A DNA stretch of 64,000 nucleotides from Candidatus Izemoplasma sp. (GTDB lineage Bacteria > Bacillota_I > Bacilli_A > Izemoplasmatales > Izemoplasmataceae): positions 118,058-182,057 of the forward strand of contig JAXKVY010000004.1 in the NCBI GenBank assembly GCA_036172455.1, in the 5' to 3' direction. This document shows positions 28,578-38,819 of the stretch, piece after piece. Position 1 is the first letter of the stretch; each line of letters opens with the position of its first letter. A program made the position numbers and the translations under genes. Below the pieces are notes generated by a model. That model did not search any database. It was given only the letters and a program-made list of their open reading frames with translations, and was not told where the DNA came from.

Positions 28578-29566
28578 CGGATAGTAACCCCAGGTGTATG
28601 TGTGACATGTCCTATGACACGCGCATCTTCATCGCGCAATATGTCTAGACATGGAGTTTCATCAGAAGGATCTATTATAAGAATCATCCCAATCCCCATA
28701 TTAAAGACATGATACATCTCATCTTTATCTACATTACTAATGTCTTGTAAGTAATTATATATCGGTAGATTTGGTAACTTCTCTGAATCAATTATGACAC
28801 CCAAATCATCTGGTAAAGCTCTAGGAATATTCTCATAAAAGCCTCCACCAGTAATATGGGCTATACTGTGGATATTGATATGTTCAACAAGTGATAAGAC
28901 TGGGTTAACATAGAGTTTGGTTGGGGTTAATAATATCTCTTTAAGGGTCTTACCTTGTTGACCTATTTGTTTTGACAAGGCGATATTGTTATCTTTAAAT
29001 AAGATTTTCCTAACCAAACTATACCCATTTGAATGAATCCCAGAGGATGGTAACCCAATGATCATATCCCCAGCTTTTACATGGTTTTTATCAATCATGT
29101 TATCCTTATCAACGATCCCTACCATAAAGCCCGCAATATCATAATCATCTTGTTGATACATGTCTGGCATTTCAGCAGTTTCGCCCCCAATTAAAATTGC
29201 GTTCGATAATTGACACCCTTTCACAATGCCTTTTATGACCTCTTCCACAACGAATGGTTTTAGATAAGAGGTCGCAAAATAATCTAAGAAAAATAACGGT
29301 CTCGCGCCTTTTGTAATGATATCATTGGCGCACATGGCTACTAAATCAATACCGATGGTATCGTGTTTATTTAATTGCTTTGCGATGGCAAGTTTTGTCC
29401 CAATACCATCGGTTCCTGAGACTAAAATGGGGTGTGTCATCTTAAACTGTGATAGATCAAATAATCCCCCAAAATCGCCAATGTTATGGGTATGTTTTTG
29501 GATGCGTTTAATCGTGTCATAACCTTTATTTAACGATACGCCAGCGGCTTCATATTGTTTTGACAT
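28574..29566 (-). CDS. purM: Phosphoribosylformylglycinamidine cyclo-ligase (AIR synthetase)
   Basis: ATP-dependent ring closure to AIR. The 330-residue protein has SGTDGIGTKL, DLVAMCANDI, GGETAEMP, GLPSSGIHSNGYSL and HITGGGFYENIPR, all typical of PurM. TAGGAGG lies at the right distance upstream and eight bases separate it from purF. Confidence 0.97.
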   Translation of the reverse strand: MSKQYEAAGVSLNKGYDTIKRIQKHTHNIGDFGGLFDLSQFKMTHPILVSGTDGIGTKLAIAKQLNKHDTIGIDLVAMCANDIITKGARPLFFLDYFATSYLKPFVVEEVIKGIVKGCQLSNAILIGGETAEMPDMYQQDDYDIAGFMVGIVDKDNMIDKNHVKAGDMIIGLPSSGIHSNGYSLVRKILFKDNNIALSKQIGQQGKTLKEILLTPTKLYVNPVLSLVEHINIHSIAHITGGGFYENIPRALPDDLGVIIDSEKLPNLPIYNYLQDISNVDKDEMYHVFNMGIGMILIIDPSDETPCLDILRDEDARVIGHVTHTPGVTIR

Positions 29567-29574
29567 AATGCCTC

Positions 29575-30990
29575 CTAGAATTTATCATTTGTATTTGCTT
29601 TTGTAATATCTTGATAGGTATAGGTCGGGTAGTTCCCGGTAAAACATGAGGTGCATAATTTAGTGCGTTTTGTCGCGTTTAAAATACCCTTAATACTGAT
29701 AAACGCTAACGAGTCGGCGTTGATTTCTTCTTTGAGTTCTTGTACAGAATATTTTGCACTGATGAGCTCGTCATAAGTAGAAGTATCCACGCCATAAAAA
29801 CATGGGTGTGTAATCGGTGGTGCGGCAATACGCATGTGAATTTCTTTCGCACCGGCATCTCTTAATAACTGAATAATTTTTTTAGAGGTGGTACCTCTTA
29901 CAATGGAATCATCAACTAATATAATCCGCTGATCTTTTATTAAAGATGGAACAGGGGACAATTTCATTTTAACCCCTTTTTCACGCATGTGTTGTGATGG
30001 TTTAATAAAGGTACGCCCTACATAACGGTTTTTGATTAATCCCATTTCAATTGGAAGGTTGGTTGCTTCAGCATACCCTAAAGCCGCAGATGTAGAACTG
30101 TCTGGGACATACAGTATCATATCCGCATCAACCGGACTTTCCTTCGCTAAAATTCTGCCAGCTTCCTTACGTGACATATGAACGTTGACACCCTCAATAT
30201 CGCTATCAGGACGAGAGAAGTAGATATATTCCATTGCGCACATATTTTGATAACTTTTCTTGGCATAAAAATCAGAAATCATCTTTCCTTTTTGATTAAT
30301 GATTAAGACTTCTCCTGGTTTAATGTCGCGAATATAAGTTGCGCCAACAAGTTCAAAGGCACATGTTTCAGAACTTACCACATAGCCGCCATTTAATTTA
30401 GCTAACGATAGTGGGCGTAAACTATTTTTATCGCGCATAATATATAATTTGCTTTTTGACAACGCTAAAAAGGCGAAGGCTCCTTCAATTTGATTAAGAG
30501 CTTGTTTAATCGCCTCAAGGCGATTTGTTTGTGAATCTTTCTTGATTAAGTGGGCAAATACTTCTGTATCAGATGTTGATTGAAAAATAGAGCCATTAAT
30601 TTCTAAATGTCGCCTGAGTTCGTTAGAGTTCACTAAATTCCCATTATGACATAACCCAAAATCCCCTGTATGATGTCTGAATAAAAATGGTTGAATATTA
30701 GCGACATCACTCCCTCCGGCTGTTGAATAGCGAACATGTCCAATAGCCGTATTTCCTTTTAACGATTTCAAGTTTTCTTCATTAAATACCTCACTGACAA
30801 GACCTTGTCCTTTTAACGAATAGAATTGATCACAATCGGTTGATATGATCCCAGCCCCTTCTTGACCACGGTGCTGCAAAGCATGGAGACCATAATACAT
30901 AACTTCATTTGCATTAGGAACATTAATGACACCAAATACACCACATTCTTCATTCATTTTATCATTAAATAAATAGGTTATCTCATCCAT
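29575..30990 (-). CDS. purF: Amidophosphoribosyltransferase, Fe-S type
   Basis: Committed step of purine synthesis. The 471-residue protein carries a short propeptide ending NEE before the catalytic Cys (residue 16 of the precursor), as in B. subtilis PurF. ALQHRGQEGAGI is the glutaminase region and VDDSIVRGTT is the PRPP loop. Four cysteines placed as the [4Fe-4S] ligands are visible (NMCAMEY, HPCFYG, KLCTSC), tying it to the suf system. The ribosome site is weak; it starts four bases after the purC stop. Confidence 0.97.
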   Translation of the reverse strand: MDEITYLFNDKMNEECGVFGVINVPNANEVMYYGLHALQHRGQEGAGIISTDCDQFYSLKGQGLVSEVFNEENLKSLKGNTAIGHVRYSTAGGSDVANIQPFLFRHHTGDFGLCHNGNLVNSNELRRHLEINGSIFQSTSDTEVFAHLIKKDSQTNRLEAIKQALNQIEGAFAFLALSKSKLYIMRDKNSLRPLSLAKLNGGYVVSSETCAFELVGATYIRDIKPGEVLIINQKGKMISDFYAKKSYQNMCAMEYIYFSRPDSDIEGVNVHMSRKEAGRILAKESPVDADMILYVPDSSTSAALGYAEATNLPIEMGLIKNRYVGRTFIKPSQHMREKGVKMKLSPVPSLIKDQRIILVDDSIVRGTTSKKIIQLLRDAGAKEIHMRIAAPPITHPCFYGVDTSTYDELISAKYSVQELKEEINADSLAFISIKGILNATKRTKLCTSCFTGNYPTYTYQDITKANTNDKF

Positions 30991-30994
30991 ATCA

Positions 30995-31696
30995 TCACAT
31001 CGTTATCCGATTTAAAATTTCAACGTAAGCTTCTTCAATACTGCCCAAATCACGACGAAAGCGGTCCTTATCGAGTTTTTCTTGTGTCTCTGAGTCCCAT
31101 AGCCTACAGGTGTCAGGGCTAATTTCATCGGCAAGAACAATGGTACCATCAACCGTTTTACCAAATTCTATTTTAAAATCAACAAGCGTAATCTTTTCTT
31201 GATGAAATAATTCTGTTAAATAGTGATTAATGTCTTTTGTTAAATCATACATCGTCTTCAGCTCTTCATAGGAACATAAATTCAAGGCAACAGCGTGATG
31301 ATCATTGATTAAAGGATCGCCTAATGCATCATTCTTATAACAGATTTCATAAATCGTGTTCGGTGGTATCGTGCCTTCTTTGATATGAAGACGCTTAGCC
31401 ATAGACCCAGCCACAACGTTTCTTACAATAAATTCTAAAGGAAAGATGTTTACGTTATGACAACGTTGATCCCGTGCGTTGATCCTCTCAATAAAATGTG
31501 TCGGAATCCCTTTTTGTTTGAGATAGGTGAAAATAATCGCAGATATTTTATTATTTAAGATGCCTTTGTTTTCAATCTCAGCTTTCTTAACCCCATTAAA
31601 TGCCGTCGCATCATCCTTATAGTGAATAATGACCTCATTTGCATTATCAGATGCATAGATTTGTTTGGCTTTACCTTCATAGAGTAGCTTATTCAT
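30995..31696 (-). CDS. purC: SAICAR synthetase
   Basis: Joins aspartate to CAIR. The 233-residue protein begins NKLLYEGKAKQIY and has EFIVRNVVAGS, DFKIEFG and DEISPDTCRLWD. The start at 31696 is chosen because GGAGG precedes it and it matches the family N terminus; a start at 31729 would extend into purL. It overlaps the purL stop by eight bases (ATGAATAA). Confidence 0.97.
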   Translation of the reverse strand: MNKLLYEGKAKQIYASDNANEVIIHYKDDATAFNGVKKAEIENKGILNNKISAIIFTYLKQKGIPTHFIERINARDQRCHNVNIFPLEFIVRNVVAGSMAKRLHIKEGTIPPNTIYEICYKNDALGDPLINDHHAVALNLCSYEELKTMYDLTKDINHYLTELFHQEKITLVDFKIEFGKTVDGTIVLADEISPDTCRLWDSETQEKLDKDRFRRDLGSIEEAYVEILNRITM

Positions 31697-34600
31697 TGTG
31701 ACCTCCTTGTAAAAAGTACTGTATCCCATTTCTAAAGATATTTTGATCTAAGTTGCCAGTGATATTTTTAAACAATCCTGGCGCATACCGTTCTGAATGT
31801 CCCATTTTACCGAGGATTAAACCATTTAAAGAGATAATCCCTTCAATCGCATAATCAGACCCATTTGGATTAAACTTAGGATGACAAGATGGTTGATTTG
31901 TGTAATCAACATATTGAAATGCAATTTGTCCGTGTTCTTTTAACTCACGATAGAGTGATTCGTTGATTGTAAAGTTCCCTTCTGTATGACTTACTGGTAT
32001 CGTATGAATATCACCTAAACTAAAGCTAGATAACCAAGGTGATTTGATTGAAGAGACTTGGGTATTGACAAATCGTGAGACATGTCTATTGATCGTATTT
32101 TTATGGAGGGTTGGACTTTGACTTGTTAGTGGTTGAATGTGCCCGTAGGGTAATAATCCTGATTTTACCAAGGCTTGGAATCCATTACAGATACCCAGGA
32201 TTAAATGCTTTTTATCTAAAAAGGAATGTATCGCTTCTTTAACCTCTTTATGACGCAATACATTAGCAATGAACTTACCACTACCATCGGGTTCATCACC
32301 ACTACTAAAACCACCACTAAACATCAGAATATGTGATTTATTAATCCACTTGACGAGTTCTTTAATGGAGTGTTTAATTTGTGTCTCATTTTGATTATTG
32401 AAGACAAGTGTTTTCACAAACACATGCTTATGTTTAAACGCAGCCATGGTATCATATTCACAATTGGTACCGGGGAAGACAGGCTGTAACACAGTTACCC
32501 GACTAACTTTCTTAGGGTAGGTTTGGGCTTCATATGTCATGTCTATAGCATCACTTTCTAATTGAAATCCATGTTGGGCATATAATGGATAAATATCTTT
32601 ATATCGCGCACGGTTCATTTGTATCGCATCATCAATTGACAAACGTATCCCGTTGATATGTAGTACAGGATCAGAGGTTGTTTGACCCAAGTAATGGATG
32701 TGAGCACCTTCTAGACGGACCTTACTTTCGACTAATATTGCGCCATATTTCTTTTGAAAAAGGGGTAACACAGTCGCGACAGTCACACCTATTTTGTTAC
32801 CGAAACTTGACTTTGCTAAACTTTCCGCGATACCGCCTGTCGTGATTGCGCGGGCACTGACAATCTGCTTTGTTGTAATATGATGATAAATCATGTCAAA
32901 TTGGGTCTTTAGGGTTGTTAAATTTGGAAGATACGCATCGCTATAATCATAATCAAATAGATACAAATAATGATCGCTTTGTTTAAATTCTGGGGATATA
33001 ATGTGATCACTGTTTTCGTGCGTAACCGCAAATGACACGAGGGTTGGTGGTACATGTAAGTCTTGATAGGTACCACTCATCGAATCTTTTCCACCAACGG
33101 CTGCTAAGTGAAATCCTTTTAATATGTGGTAAGCACCAAGCAATGCGGTAAAAGGTTTAGCCCATTTGTCTGGATCTTTTTCTAAGCGTTCAAAATACTC
33201 TTGAAAGGTAAATCGGATAGATTGATGATTCCCACCACACGCGACAATTTTAGCCATCGATTCAATGACCGCATAGGCACTGCCAACATAAGGACTCTTC
33301 TCAGAAACAAATGGATCAAACCCATAGGCCATTAATGATACCGTGTCAGTGATACCTTGCTTAACAGGTATTTTATGTACACTCGCTTGTGTTTTAGTTA
33401 ATTGGTATTTCCCACCATAAGGGGCGAGAACAGTTGTTCGTCCAATCGACGCATCAAACATATCTGATAAGCCTTGCATTGATGCGATTGAAGGAGCCTT
33501 TAACATGTGATGAAATTGCGACTCGAGAGTGTCTCCTTCAAATCGTTGATTAAGTGGATTGTGATGAAGGGATTGATTCACCGACACACGTTGGGTTTGT
33601 CGCACGCCAGCCGTTTCTAAAAACGACCGTTTAATCCGACAAATCACGTTGTTTTGCCACGTCATTGTTAAATAGTGATCATCTGTGACATCTGCCACTT
33701 TGGTGACTTCAATATTCTCTTGTTTACAATAATATTTAAAGGATCTAACATCTTCTTTAGAGACAACGACAGCCATCCTTTCTTGAGATTCACTAATCGC
33801 AAGTTCGGTACCGTTAATCCCGTCATACTTCGTTTTTAATTTATCTAAATTGATCTGTACGCCATCACATAATTCACCAATTGCGACACTCACGCCACCA
33901 GCGCCAAAATCATTGGCTTTTTTGATCATTTTAGAGACGTTTGGATGACGGAAGAGGCGTTGAATCTTACGCTCTTCTGGAGCATTGCCTTTTTGGACTT
34001 CAGAGGCAGACACATCAATCGATTCAGGTGTATGCCGTTTCGATGACCCAGTTGCTCCACCTATGCCATCACGTCCTGTTTTGCCACCAAGTACAAGAAT
34101 GACATCACCTGGTATAGGGGTTTGTCTAACTAAATCCATTTTTTTAACTGCGCCTATAACCGCACCAATCTCCATCCGCTTTGCTTTATATCCGGGATGA
34201 AATAAGGCTTTAACATAAGTCGTTGGTAAGCCAATTTGATTACCGTATGAGGCGTAACCTCGTGCGGCTTCTTTTGAGATTACTTTTTGTGGTAACTTAC
34301 CATCTAATGTTTTATTCACAGGTTCAGTGATATCAGCTGCGCCAGTAATACGCATTGCTGAATAGACATAACTACGCCCACTTAATGGATCTCTAATCGC
34401 TCCGCCAATACATGTTGAGGCTCCACCAAAAGGTTCAATCTCTGTGGGATGATTGTGTGTCTCGTTTTTAAACATCAATAACCAAGGTTCTTTTTTACCA
34501 TCGACAGTTATCTCGATTTCAATGCTTGCCGCATTGACTTCTTCAGATAGTTCTAAATCATCTAAATGACCGAGATGTCTTTCAAGTCTTGCATTAATGG

Positions 34601-35402
34601 TTGCTAAATCCATTAATGTGAGTGGTGTTGTTCGATGAGTTATATTACGGGTATGAAGATAATCTTCAAACGTTGATTTAATCATCTGTGATAGATTATT
34701 TTCAGAAAATGTGATATTTTCTAAGGCTGTTTCAAACGTTGTATGACGACAATGATCTGACCAATAGGTATCTAAGATTTTAATTTCAGTTTCAGTAGGA
34801 TCTCGGTCTTCCGCTATAAAATAATCCTGAATGAAGAGTAAGTCATCAAGTGACATCGCTAAATTAAGTGTCTCATGCATATGTTTGAGGGCACTTTGAT
34901 TGCGATTAATAAACCCTTTATGTACTCCAATAGGTTTAGGAGAAGGCGGTGGGGATAATGTTAAAACTGACAGATTTTTTTCTTGAGATTCGACAGGATT
35001 AATTAAATACTGTTTTAATTTTTTGAGTTCTTTCTGTGTCAATACTTCATTGAAACAAATCACAAACCCACTTGTCACCGTTGCTTTCGTAGAAGGGTCT
35101 AAGAGTTGTAAACATTGCATCGCAGAGTCAGCCCGTTGATTGAATTGTCCCGGGAGTGACTCGATTGCGATATGATGTAATGTTTCTGGTAATGTCTCAT
35201 AGATATTATCACGATTTGGTTCGCTAAAAACAGTTGTTAAACTGTGAGTAAGTAGGTATTGATCTATATCAAAAAGGTCATATATGATAAAATACCTTAA
35301 TGACGGTAATGTGATCATAAGGGTATCTTTAATGTCTTGTTTCAGTGTCTCTGTTTCTATTTGTAAAGATGGGTTCCGTTCTATAAAGAGTCGCTTTTTC
35401 AT
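31689..35402 (-). CDS. purL: Phosphoribosylformylglycinamidine synthase, single-chain
   Basis: FGAM synthetase of 1,237 residues, the large form in which PurS-like, ATPase and glutaminase parts are fused. YWSDHCRHTTFE, NETHNHPTEIEPFGGASTC and GGKTGRDGIGGATG mark the synthetase domain. The C-terminal amidotransferase has Cys in LGICNGFQ and a GHSERYAPG end. Most Bacillota use separate PurS, PurQ and PurL. It overlaps purK by four bases (ATGA). Confidence 0.97.
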   Translation of the reverse strand: MKKRLFIERNPSLQIETETLKQDIKDTLMITLPSLRYFIIYDLFDIDQYLLTHSLTTVFSEPNRDNIYETLPETLHHIAIESLPGQFNQRADSAMQCLQLLDPSTKATVTSGFVICFNEVLTQKELKKLKQYLINPVESQEKNLSVLTLSPPPSPKPIGVHKGFINRNQSALKHMHETLNLAMSLDDLLFIQDYFIAEDRDPTETEIKILDTYWSDHCRHTTFETALENITFSENNLSQMIKSTFEDYLHTRNITHRTTPLTLMDLATINARLERHLGHLDDLELSEEVNAASIEIEITVDGKKEPWLLMFKNETHNHPTEIEPFGGASTCIGGAIRDPLSGRSYVYSAMRITGAADITEPVNKTLDGKLPQKVISKEAARGYASYGNQIGLPTTYVKALFHPGYKAKRMEIGAVIGAVKKMDLVRQTPIPGDVILVLGGKTGRDGIGGATGSSKRHTPESIDVSASEVQKGNAPEERKIQRLFRHPNVSKMIKKANDFGAGGVSVAIGELCDGVQINLDKLKTKYDGINGTELAISESQERMAVVVSKEDVRSFKYYCKQENIEVTKVADVTDDHYLTMTWQNNVICRIKRSFLETAGVRQTQRVSVNQSLHHNPLNQRFEGDTLESQFHHMLKAPSIASMQGLSDMFDASIGRTTVLAPYGGKYQLTKTQASVHKIPVKQGITDTVSLMAYGFDPFVSEKSPYVGSAYAVIESMAKIVACGGNHQSIRFTFQEYFERLEKDPDKWAKPFTALLGAYHILKGFHLAAVGGKDSMSGTYQDLHVPPTLVSFAVTHENSDHIISPEFKQSDHYLYLFDYDYSDAYLPNLTTLKTQFDMIYHHITTKQIVSARAITTGGIAESLAKSSFGNKIGVTVATVLPLFQKKYGAILVESKVRLEGAHIHYLGQTTSDPVLHINGIRLSIDDAIQMNRARYKDIYPLYAQHGFQLESDAIDMTYEAQTYPKKVSRVTVLQPVFPGTNCEYDTMAAFKHKHVFVKTLVFNNQNETQIKHSIKELVKWINKSHILMFSGGFSSGDEPDGSGKFIANVLRHKEVKEAIHSFLDKKHLILGICNGFQALVKSGLLPYGHIQPLTSQSPTLHKNTINRHVSRFVNTQVSSIKSPWLSSFSLGDIHTIPVSHTEGNFTINESLYRELKEHGQIAFQYVDYTNQPSCHPKFNPNGSDYAIEGIISLNGLILGKMGHSERYAPGLFKNITGNLDQNIFRNGIQYFLQGGHNE

Positions 35403-36463
35403 GACATCGCCTCAATAAGTGTTGTGATCTCTGTAATTAGTTTATGTGAATTGTTATGAACAAAGGTAACATGCCCCATTTTGCGTTTAGGACGGGCATC
35501 GGTTTTATGATACATGTGAATATGGCCAAAAGGAATGTCTTTTATGTACTTTAGATAATCTAAATCTTCACCAAGGATATTTAACATGAGTGTTGGGGAT
35601 GTTTGAGTAGGCATTTTGACTTTCTCACCTGTCATCGCTAAGATATGATTATCAAATTGAGATACCGTTGTACCTTCTATTGAGAAATGGCCTGAGTTAT
35701 GAGGTCTTGGCGCAAATTCATTAAAGATTACCATATTATCTTTAACAAAGAATTCAACTGCAAGCGTACCAACATAATCCAGGGTATCTACTAGTGATTT
35801 GGTATAGGATTTGGCTTGTTTCACAACCGTTATTGGCAATGGCTCTGTGACATCAGATAGCCATAAAATCCCCTCTTTATGGGTATTTCTAGGTAGGGGT
35901 TGAAAAGCACATTCGCCTGATAAATCTCTTGTGACAATACAACTGATTTCATAATCAAAGTCAATATATTCTTCAACGATTATCTCTTGACTTATGTCAA
36001 TAGATGTTTGATTTAGATCATCATGCGTTTGAACAATATATTGTCCTTTTCCATCATATCCTCCTGTGGTTGTCTTTAAAATAACAGGTGGTACAATGCT
36101 TTTAATATCTGTCAACATATGAAATTGCGGTGTTGGAATATTCAATGATTGGGCAAACTCTTTTTCTGTAAAACGATGTTTAGAGACAGTTAAGGCTTGT
36201 GCTTTTTGGGGAAACATAAAGGCGTATTCTTCAACTAAATCTATATCCACATTTTCAAACTCATAGGTCATGACATCGACTTTATTGACGAGTTCATCAA
36301 AAGCTGTTTTATCATCATAAGACGCACAAATCATCTCATCAGCTACGTGTCGTAATGGACAGTCAGAATGTGGATCTAATCCAACAACATAATGGTTGTT
36401 TTTATGAGCGGCTTCAGCCATCATCATCCCTAACTGGCCACCACCTATAATTCCGATTTTCAT
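35399..36463 (-). CDS. purK: N5-carboxyaminoimidazole ribonucleotide synthase
   Basis: ATP-grasp enzyme (354 residues) that carboxylates AIR. It begins KIGIIGGGQLGMMMAEAA and has LKTTTGGYDGKGQY, EEYIDFDYEIS, EFAPRPHNSGH and the C-terminal HMYHK/GHV segments. It starts inside the purE stop (TAATG), so the two are translationally coupled. Confidence 0.97.
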   Translation of the reverse strand: MKIGIIGGGQLGMMMAEAAHKNNHYVVGLDPHSDCPLRHVADEMICASYDDKTAFDELVNKVDVMTYEFENVDIDLVEEYAFMFPQKAQALTVSKHRFTEKEFAQSLNIPTPQFHMLTDIKSIVPPVILKTTTGGYDGKGQYIVQTHDDLNQTSIDISQEIIVEEYIDFDYEISCIVTRDLSGECAFQPLPRNTHKEGILWLSDVTEPLPITVVKQAKSYTKSLVDTLDYVGTLAVEFFVKDNMVIFNEFAPRPHNSGHFSIEGTTVSQFDNHILAMTGEKVKMPTQTSPTLMLNILGEDLDYLKYIKDIPFGHIHMYHKTDARPKRKMGHVTFVHNNSHKLITEITTLIEAMS

Positions 36464-36942
36464 TAAATCACAAGCTTTCTATTATCAAGGACGTACTGTG
36501 TTTGCTTTTTGCGATATGTCTCAAGTTTTAAAGCGATATCCTGATCGGTTAAAGCGAGTATGCTTGCGGCATATAATCCGGCATTTTTGGCGCCATTAAT
36601 CGCCATTGTACCTACTGGAACACCTGGGGGCATCTGAACAATTGAAAGCATTGAATCTAACCCATTTAATTTAGACGTTTTAATTGGAACACCAACGACA
36701 GGAAGTGGTGTTAAAGAGGCAATCATACCTGGTAAATGCGCAGCCCCACCTGCTCCTGCGATAATGATTTGACGACCTAAGTCTTTTGCATTTGACGCAA
36801 ACTCATATAAATGCTTTGGCGTACGATGAGCACTTACCACATCGCGTGCATATTCAATCCCTAAACTTTCAAGAATCAAACACGCCTCTTTCATAATTGG
36901 CCAATCAGATGTAGATCCCATGACAATACTTACACGTTTCAT
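36463..36942 (-). CDS. purE: N5-CAIR mutase
   Basis: Class I PurE (159 residues) that moves the carboxylate made by PurK. Motifs: VSIVMGSTSDWPIM, SAHRTPKHLYEFA, IIAGAGGAAHLPGM and MPPGVPVGTMAI. It heads the pur genes, with AGGAGG before its ATG and a guanine riboswitch directly upstream. Confidence 0.97.
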   Translation of the reverse strand: MKRVSIVMGSTSDWPIMKEACLILESLGIEYARDVVSAHRTPKHLYEFASNAKDLGRQIIIAGAGGAAHLPGMIASLTPLPVVGVPIKTSKLNGLDSMLSIVQMPPGVPVGTMAINGAKNAGLYAASILALTDQDIALKLETYRKKQTQYVLDNRKLVI

Positions 36943-36960
36943 TTTTTCCTCCTATTTCAT

Positions 36961-37080
36961 ATAAAAATGAGATTTTTCACAAAGAAAAATCTCATTGGTT
37001 ATCAATGATATTTTCTTTGCGTAGTCCTAGATTTACGGTCTAGGGTAGAGACTTGTTTCCTTATTAAACGATTATACGCA
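36961..37080 (-). promoter_or_regulatory. Guanine riboswitch before purE
   Basis: The aptamer occupies 37018-37080. On the minus strand P1 is TGCGTA / TACGCA, the conserved core has CTCTACC and CCGTAAAT, and the 3' junction reads GGACTACG. The C in GAC marks the guanine class (adenine aptamers have U). Downstream is a terminator hairpin AATGAGATTTTT / AAAAATCTCATT (36966-36996) with a U-rich tail. CATTG-ATAAC-CAATG overlaps its left arm as a possible antiterminator. The layout predicts an OFF switch. Confidence 0.93.
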
Positions 37081-37085
37081 AATGA

Positions 37086-38555
37086 TTATTTAGTATAGTT
37101 AGGTGCTTCTTGGGTGATGTTTACATCATGAGGATGTGATTCAACTAATCCCGCACCTGTAATTTTAACAAACTGTCCCTTTTTAATGAGTGTTGGTATG
37201 TCTTTTGTTCCACAGTATCCCATACCAGATCGTAAGCCGCCACATAGTTGGTAAATTGTGTCAGCTAATTCTCCTTTATAAGGAACGCGTCCTTCAATAC
37301 CTTCAGGCACTAATTTTTTCGCTTCACCTGTTCCTTTTTGGAAATATCGATCACTCGACCCACGCTTCATAGCCGCTAGAGACCCCATACCGACATACGT
37401 TTTAAAACGGCGGCCATTAAAGACAACTTCTTCACCAGGGGATTCTTTTGTGCCAGCGAGTAATGATCCAAGCATGACAGTGTTTGCGCCTGCGGCTAAT
37501 GCTTTGACAATATCCCCACTAAATTTGATACCACCATCCGCAATAACACAGATATCAGTATCTTTTAAATAGTGATACACATTGTTAATGGCCGTAATTT
37601 GTGGAACACCAACTCCAGCAATTACGCGTGTTGTACAAATTGATCCTGGACCAACCCCCACTTTAATTGCGTTTGCGCCTGATTCAACCAGTGTTTTTGC
37701 AGCATCCTTGGTAACAACATTACCAGCAATAATATCAAGTTCTGGGAACATTTTACGTACTGCTTTAACGGTTTCTATGACACCTTCTGAATGACCATGA
37801 GCACTATCGACTGTAATGATATCAACCCCAGCTTCAACCAATGCTTTTACACGATCTAATGTATCTACACCGACACCAACGGCTGCGCCACAACGTAAGC
37901 GCCCACTATCATCCTTTGATGCATTTGGGTAGTTCACAACATTATCAATATCTTTTATTGTGATTAACCCTTTTAAGATATCATGATTATCGACAATAGG
38001 GAGTTTTTCAATCCGGTTATCAAGTAAAATCTGTTTGGCTTGATCTAAACTCGTACCGACAGGCGCTGTGATTAAGTTCTCTTTGGTCATGATTTTTGTG
38101 ACTAACGTATCATCAAGTGTTCGGTATCGTAAATCTCTATTGGTAATAATACCTTGCAGCGTATCATTTTCACTGACAACAGGAAGACCTGATATTTTAT
38201 ACTTAGACATTAACTCTTCAGCATCAAACAGTGTGCTTTTATTGTTAAGTGTAATCGGGTTTAAAATCATACCACTTTGTGATCGCTTTACATAATCAAC
38301 TTGTTTGGCTTGATCAGAAATTGGCATATTTTTATGGATGAATCCAATACCTCCTTGACGGGCTAACGCAATAGCAAGTCTTGCTTCTGTGACAGTGTCC
38401 ATCGCTGCCGATAGAATCGGGATGTTTAATGAAATATTTTTCGTTAGTTGCGTCTTTAATGAGACTTGATTAGGTGTTACTGATGATGCTTGTGGGATTA
38501 ACAAAACATCATCAAATGTTAATCCTTCTTGAATTAATTTACCATGTAAATCCAT
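37086..38555 (-). CDS. guaB: IMP dehydrogenase
   Basis: Oxidises IMP to XMP with NAD+, the first guanine-specific step. The 489-residue protein has FDDVLLIP near the start, two CBS domains (about residues 95-200), catalytic Cys in [26 protein letters not shown] and GMGSLAAM. The start at 38555 follows GGAGGAG; a longer reading frame to 38633 runs into the riboswitch leader and is not used. Its stop lies five bases before the second guanine aptamer. Confidence 0.97.
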   Translation of the reverse strand: MDLHGKLIQEGLTFDDVLLIPQASSVTPNQVSLKTQLTKNISLNIPILSAAMDTVTEARLAIALARQGGIGFIHKNMPISDQAKQVDYVKRSQSGMILNPITLNNKSTLFDAEELMSKYKISGLPVVSENDTLQGIITNRDLRYRTLDDTLVTKIMTKENLITAPVGTSLDQAKQILLDNRIEKLPIVDNHDILKGLITIKDIDNVVNYPNASKDDSGRLRCGAAVGVGVDTLDRVKALVEAGVDIITVDSAHGHSEGVIETVKAVRKMFPELDIIAGNVVTKDAAKTLVESGANAIKVGVGPGSICTTRVIAGVGVPQITAINNVYHYLKDTDICVIADGGIKFSGDIVKALAAGANTVMLGSLLAGTKESPGEEVVFNGRRFKTYVGMGSLAAMKRGSSDRYFQKGTGEAKKLVPEGIEGRVPYKGELADTIYQLCGGLRSGMGYCGTKDIPTLIKKGQFVKITGAGLVESHPHDVNITQEAPNYTK

Positions 38556-38570
38556 GTGATCTCCTCCAAT

Positions 38571-38701
38571 TAAAAATGGGTTTCTCCGTATGATAGGACA
38601 TACAAAGAAACCCATAACATTGTTATAGATCAATTGTACGTAGTCCTAAATTTACGGTCTAGGGTAGAAACTGTTTTCCATATTAAAACGATTATACGTA
38701 T
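38571..38701 (-). promoter_or_regulatory. Guanine riboswitch before guaB
   Basis: Aptamer at about 38637-38701: P1 TACGTA / TACGTA, core TTTCTACC and CCGTAAAT, and GGACTACG with the guanine-specific C. The terminator at 38571-38615 has ATGGGTTTCT / AGAAACCCAT with an inner GTATG / CATAC and a U-run. Core sequences are nearly the same as in the purE riboswitch, but the terminators are unrelated. Confidence 0.93.
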
Positions 38702-38711
38702 TTGATAATTT

Positions 38712-38740
38712 ATTCTAACAAATTAATCATTTAATAACAA
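38712..38740 (-). promoter_or_regulatory. Promoter of guaB leader
   Basis: Minus strand: TTGTTA (38735-38740), 17-bp spacer, TAGAAT (38712-38717) with TGT in front. It lies 11 bp before the aptamer, a fitting distance. Confidence 0.6.
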
Positions 38741-38789
38741 CCACCTAATGGTAAAATATAACGGTTTTCTAATGTAAGTGTTTTCAAAT

Positions 38790-38819
38790 AAAAAAAACAA
38801 AAAGAGGGATTACCTTTTT
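38790..38819 (-). terminator. Weak terminator of GGDEF-HD-GYP gene
   Basis: AAAAAG / CTTTTT with a small loop, followed by a long T-run on the minus strand. The stem is A-U rich, so efficiency is uncertain. Confidence 0.4.

Noticed and set aside
37086..38633. Longer guaB beginning at 38633
   Set aside because: The extra 26 residues would be translated from the riboswitch terminator region; GGAGGAG precedes the ATG at 38555 and the family start matches there.
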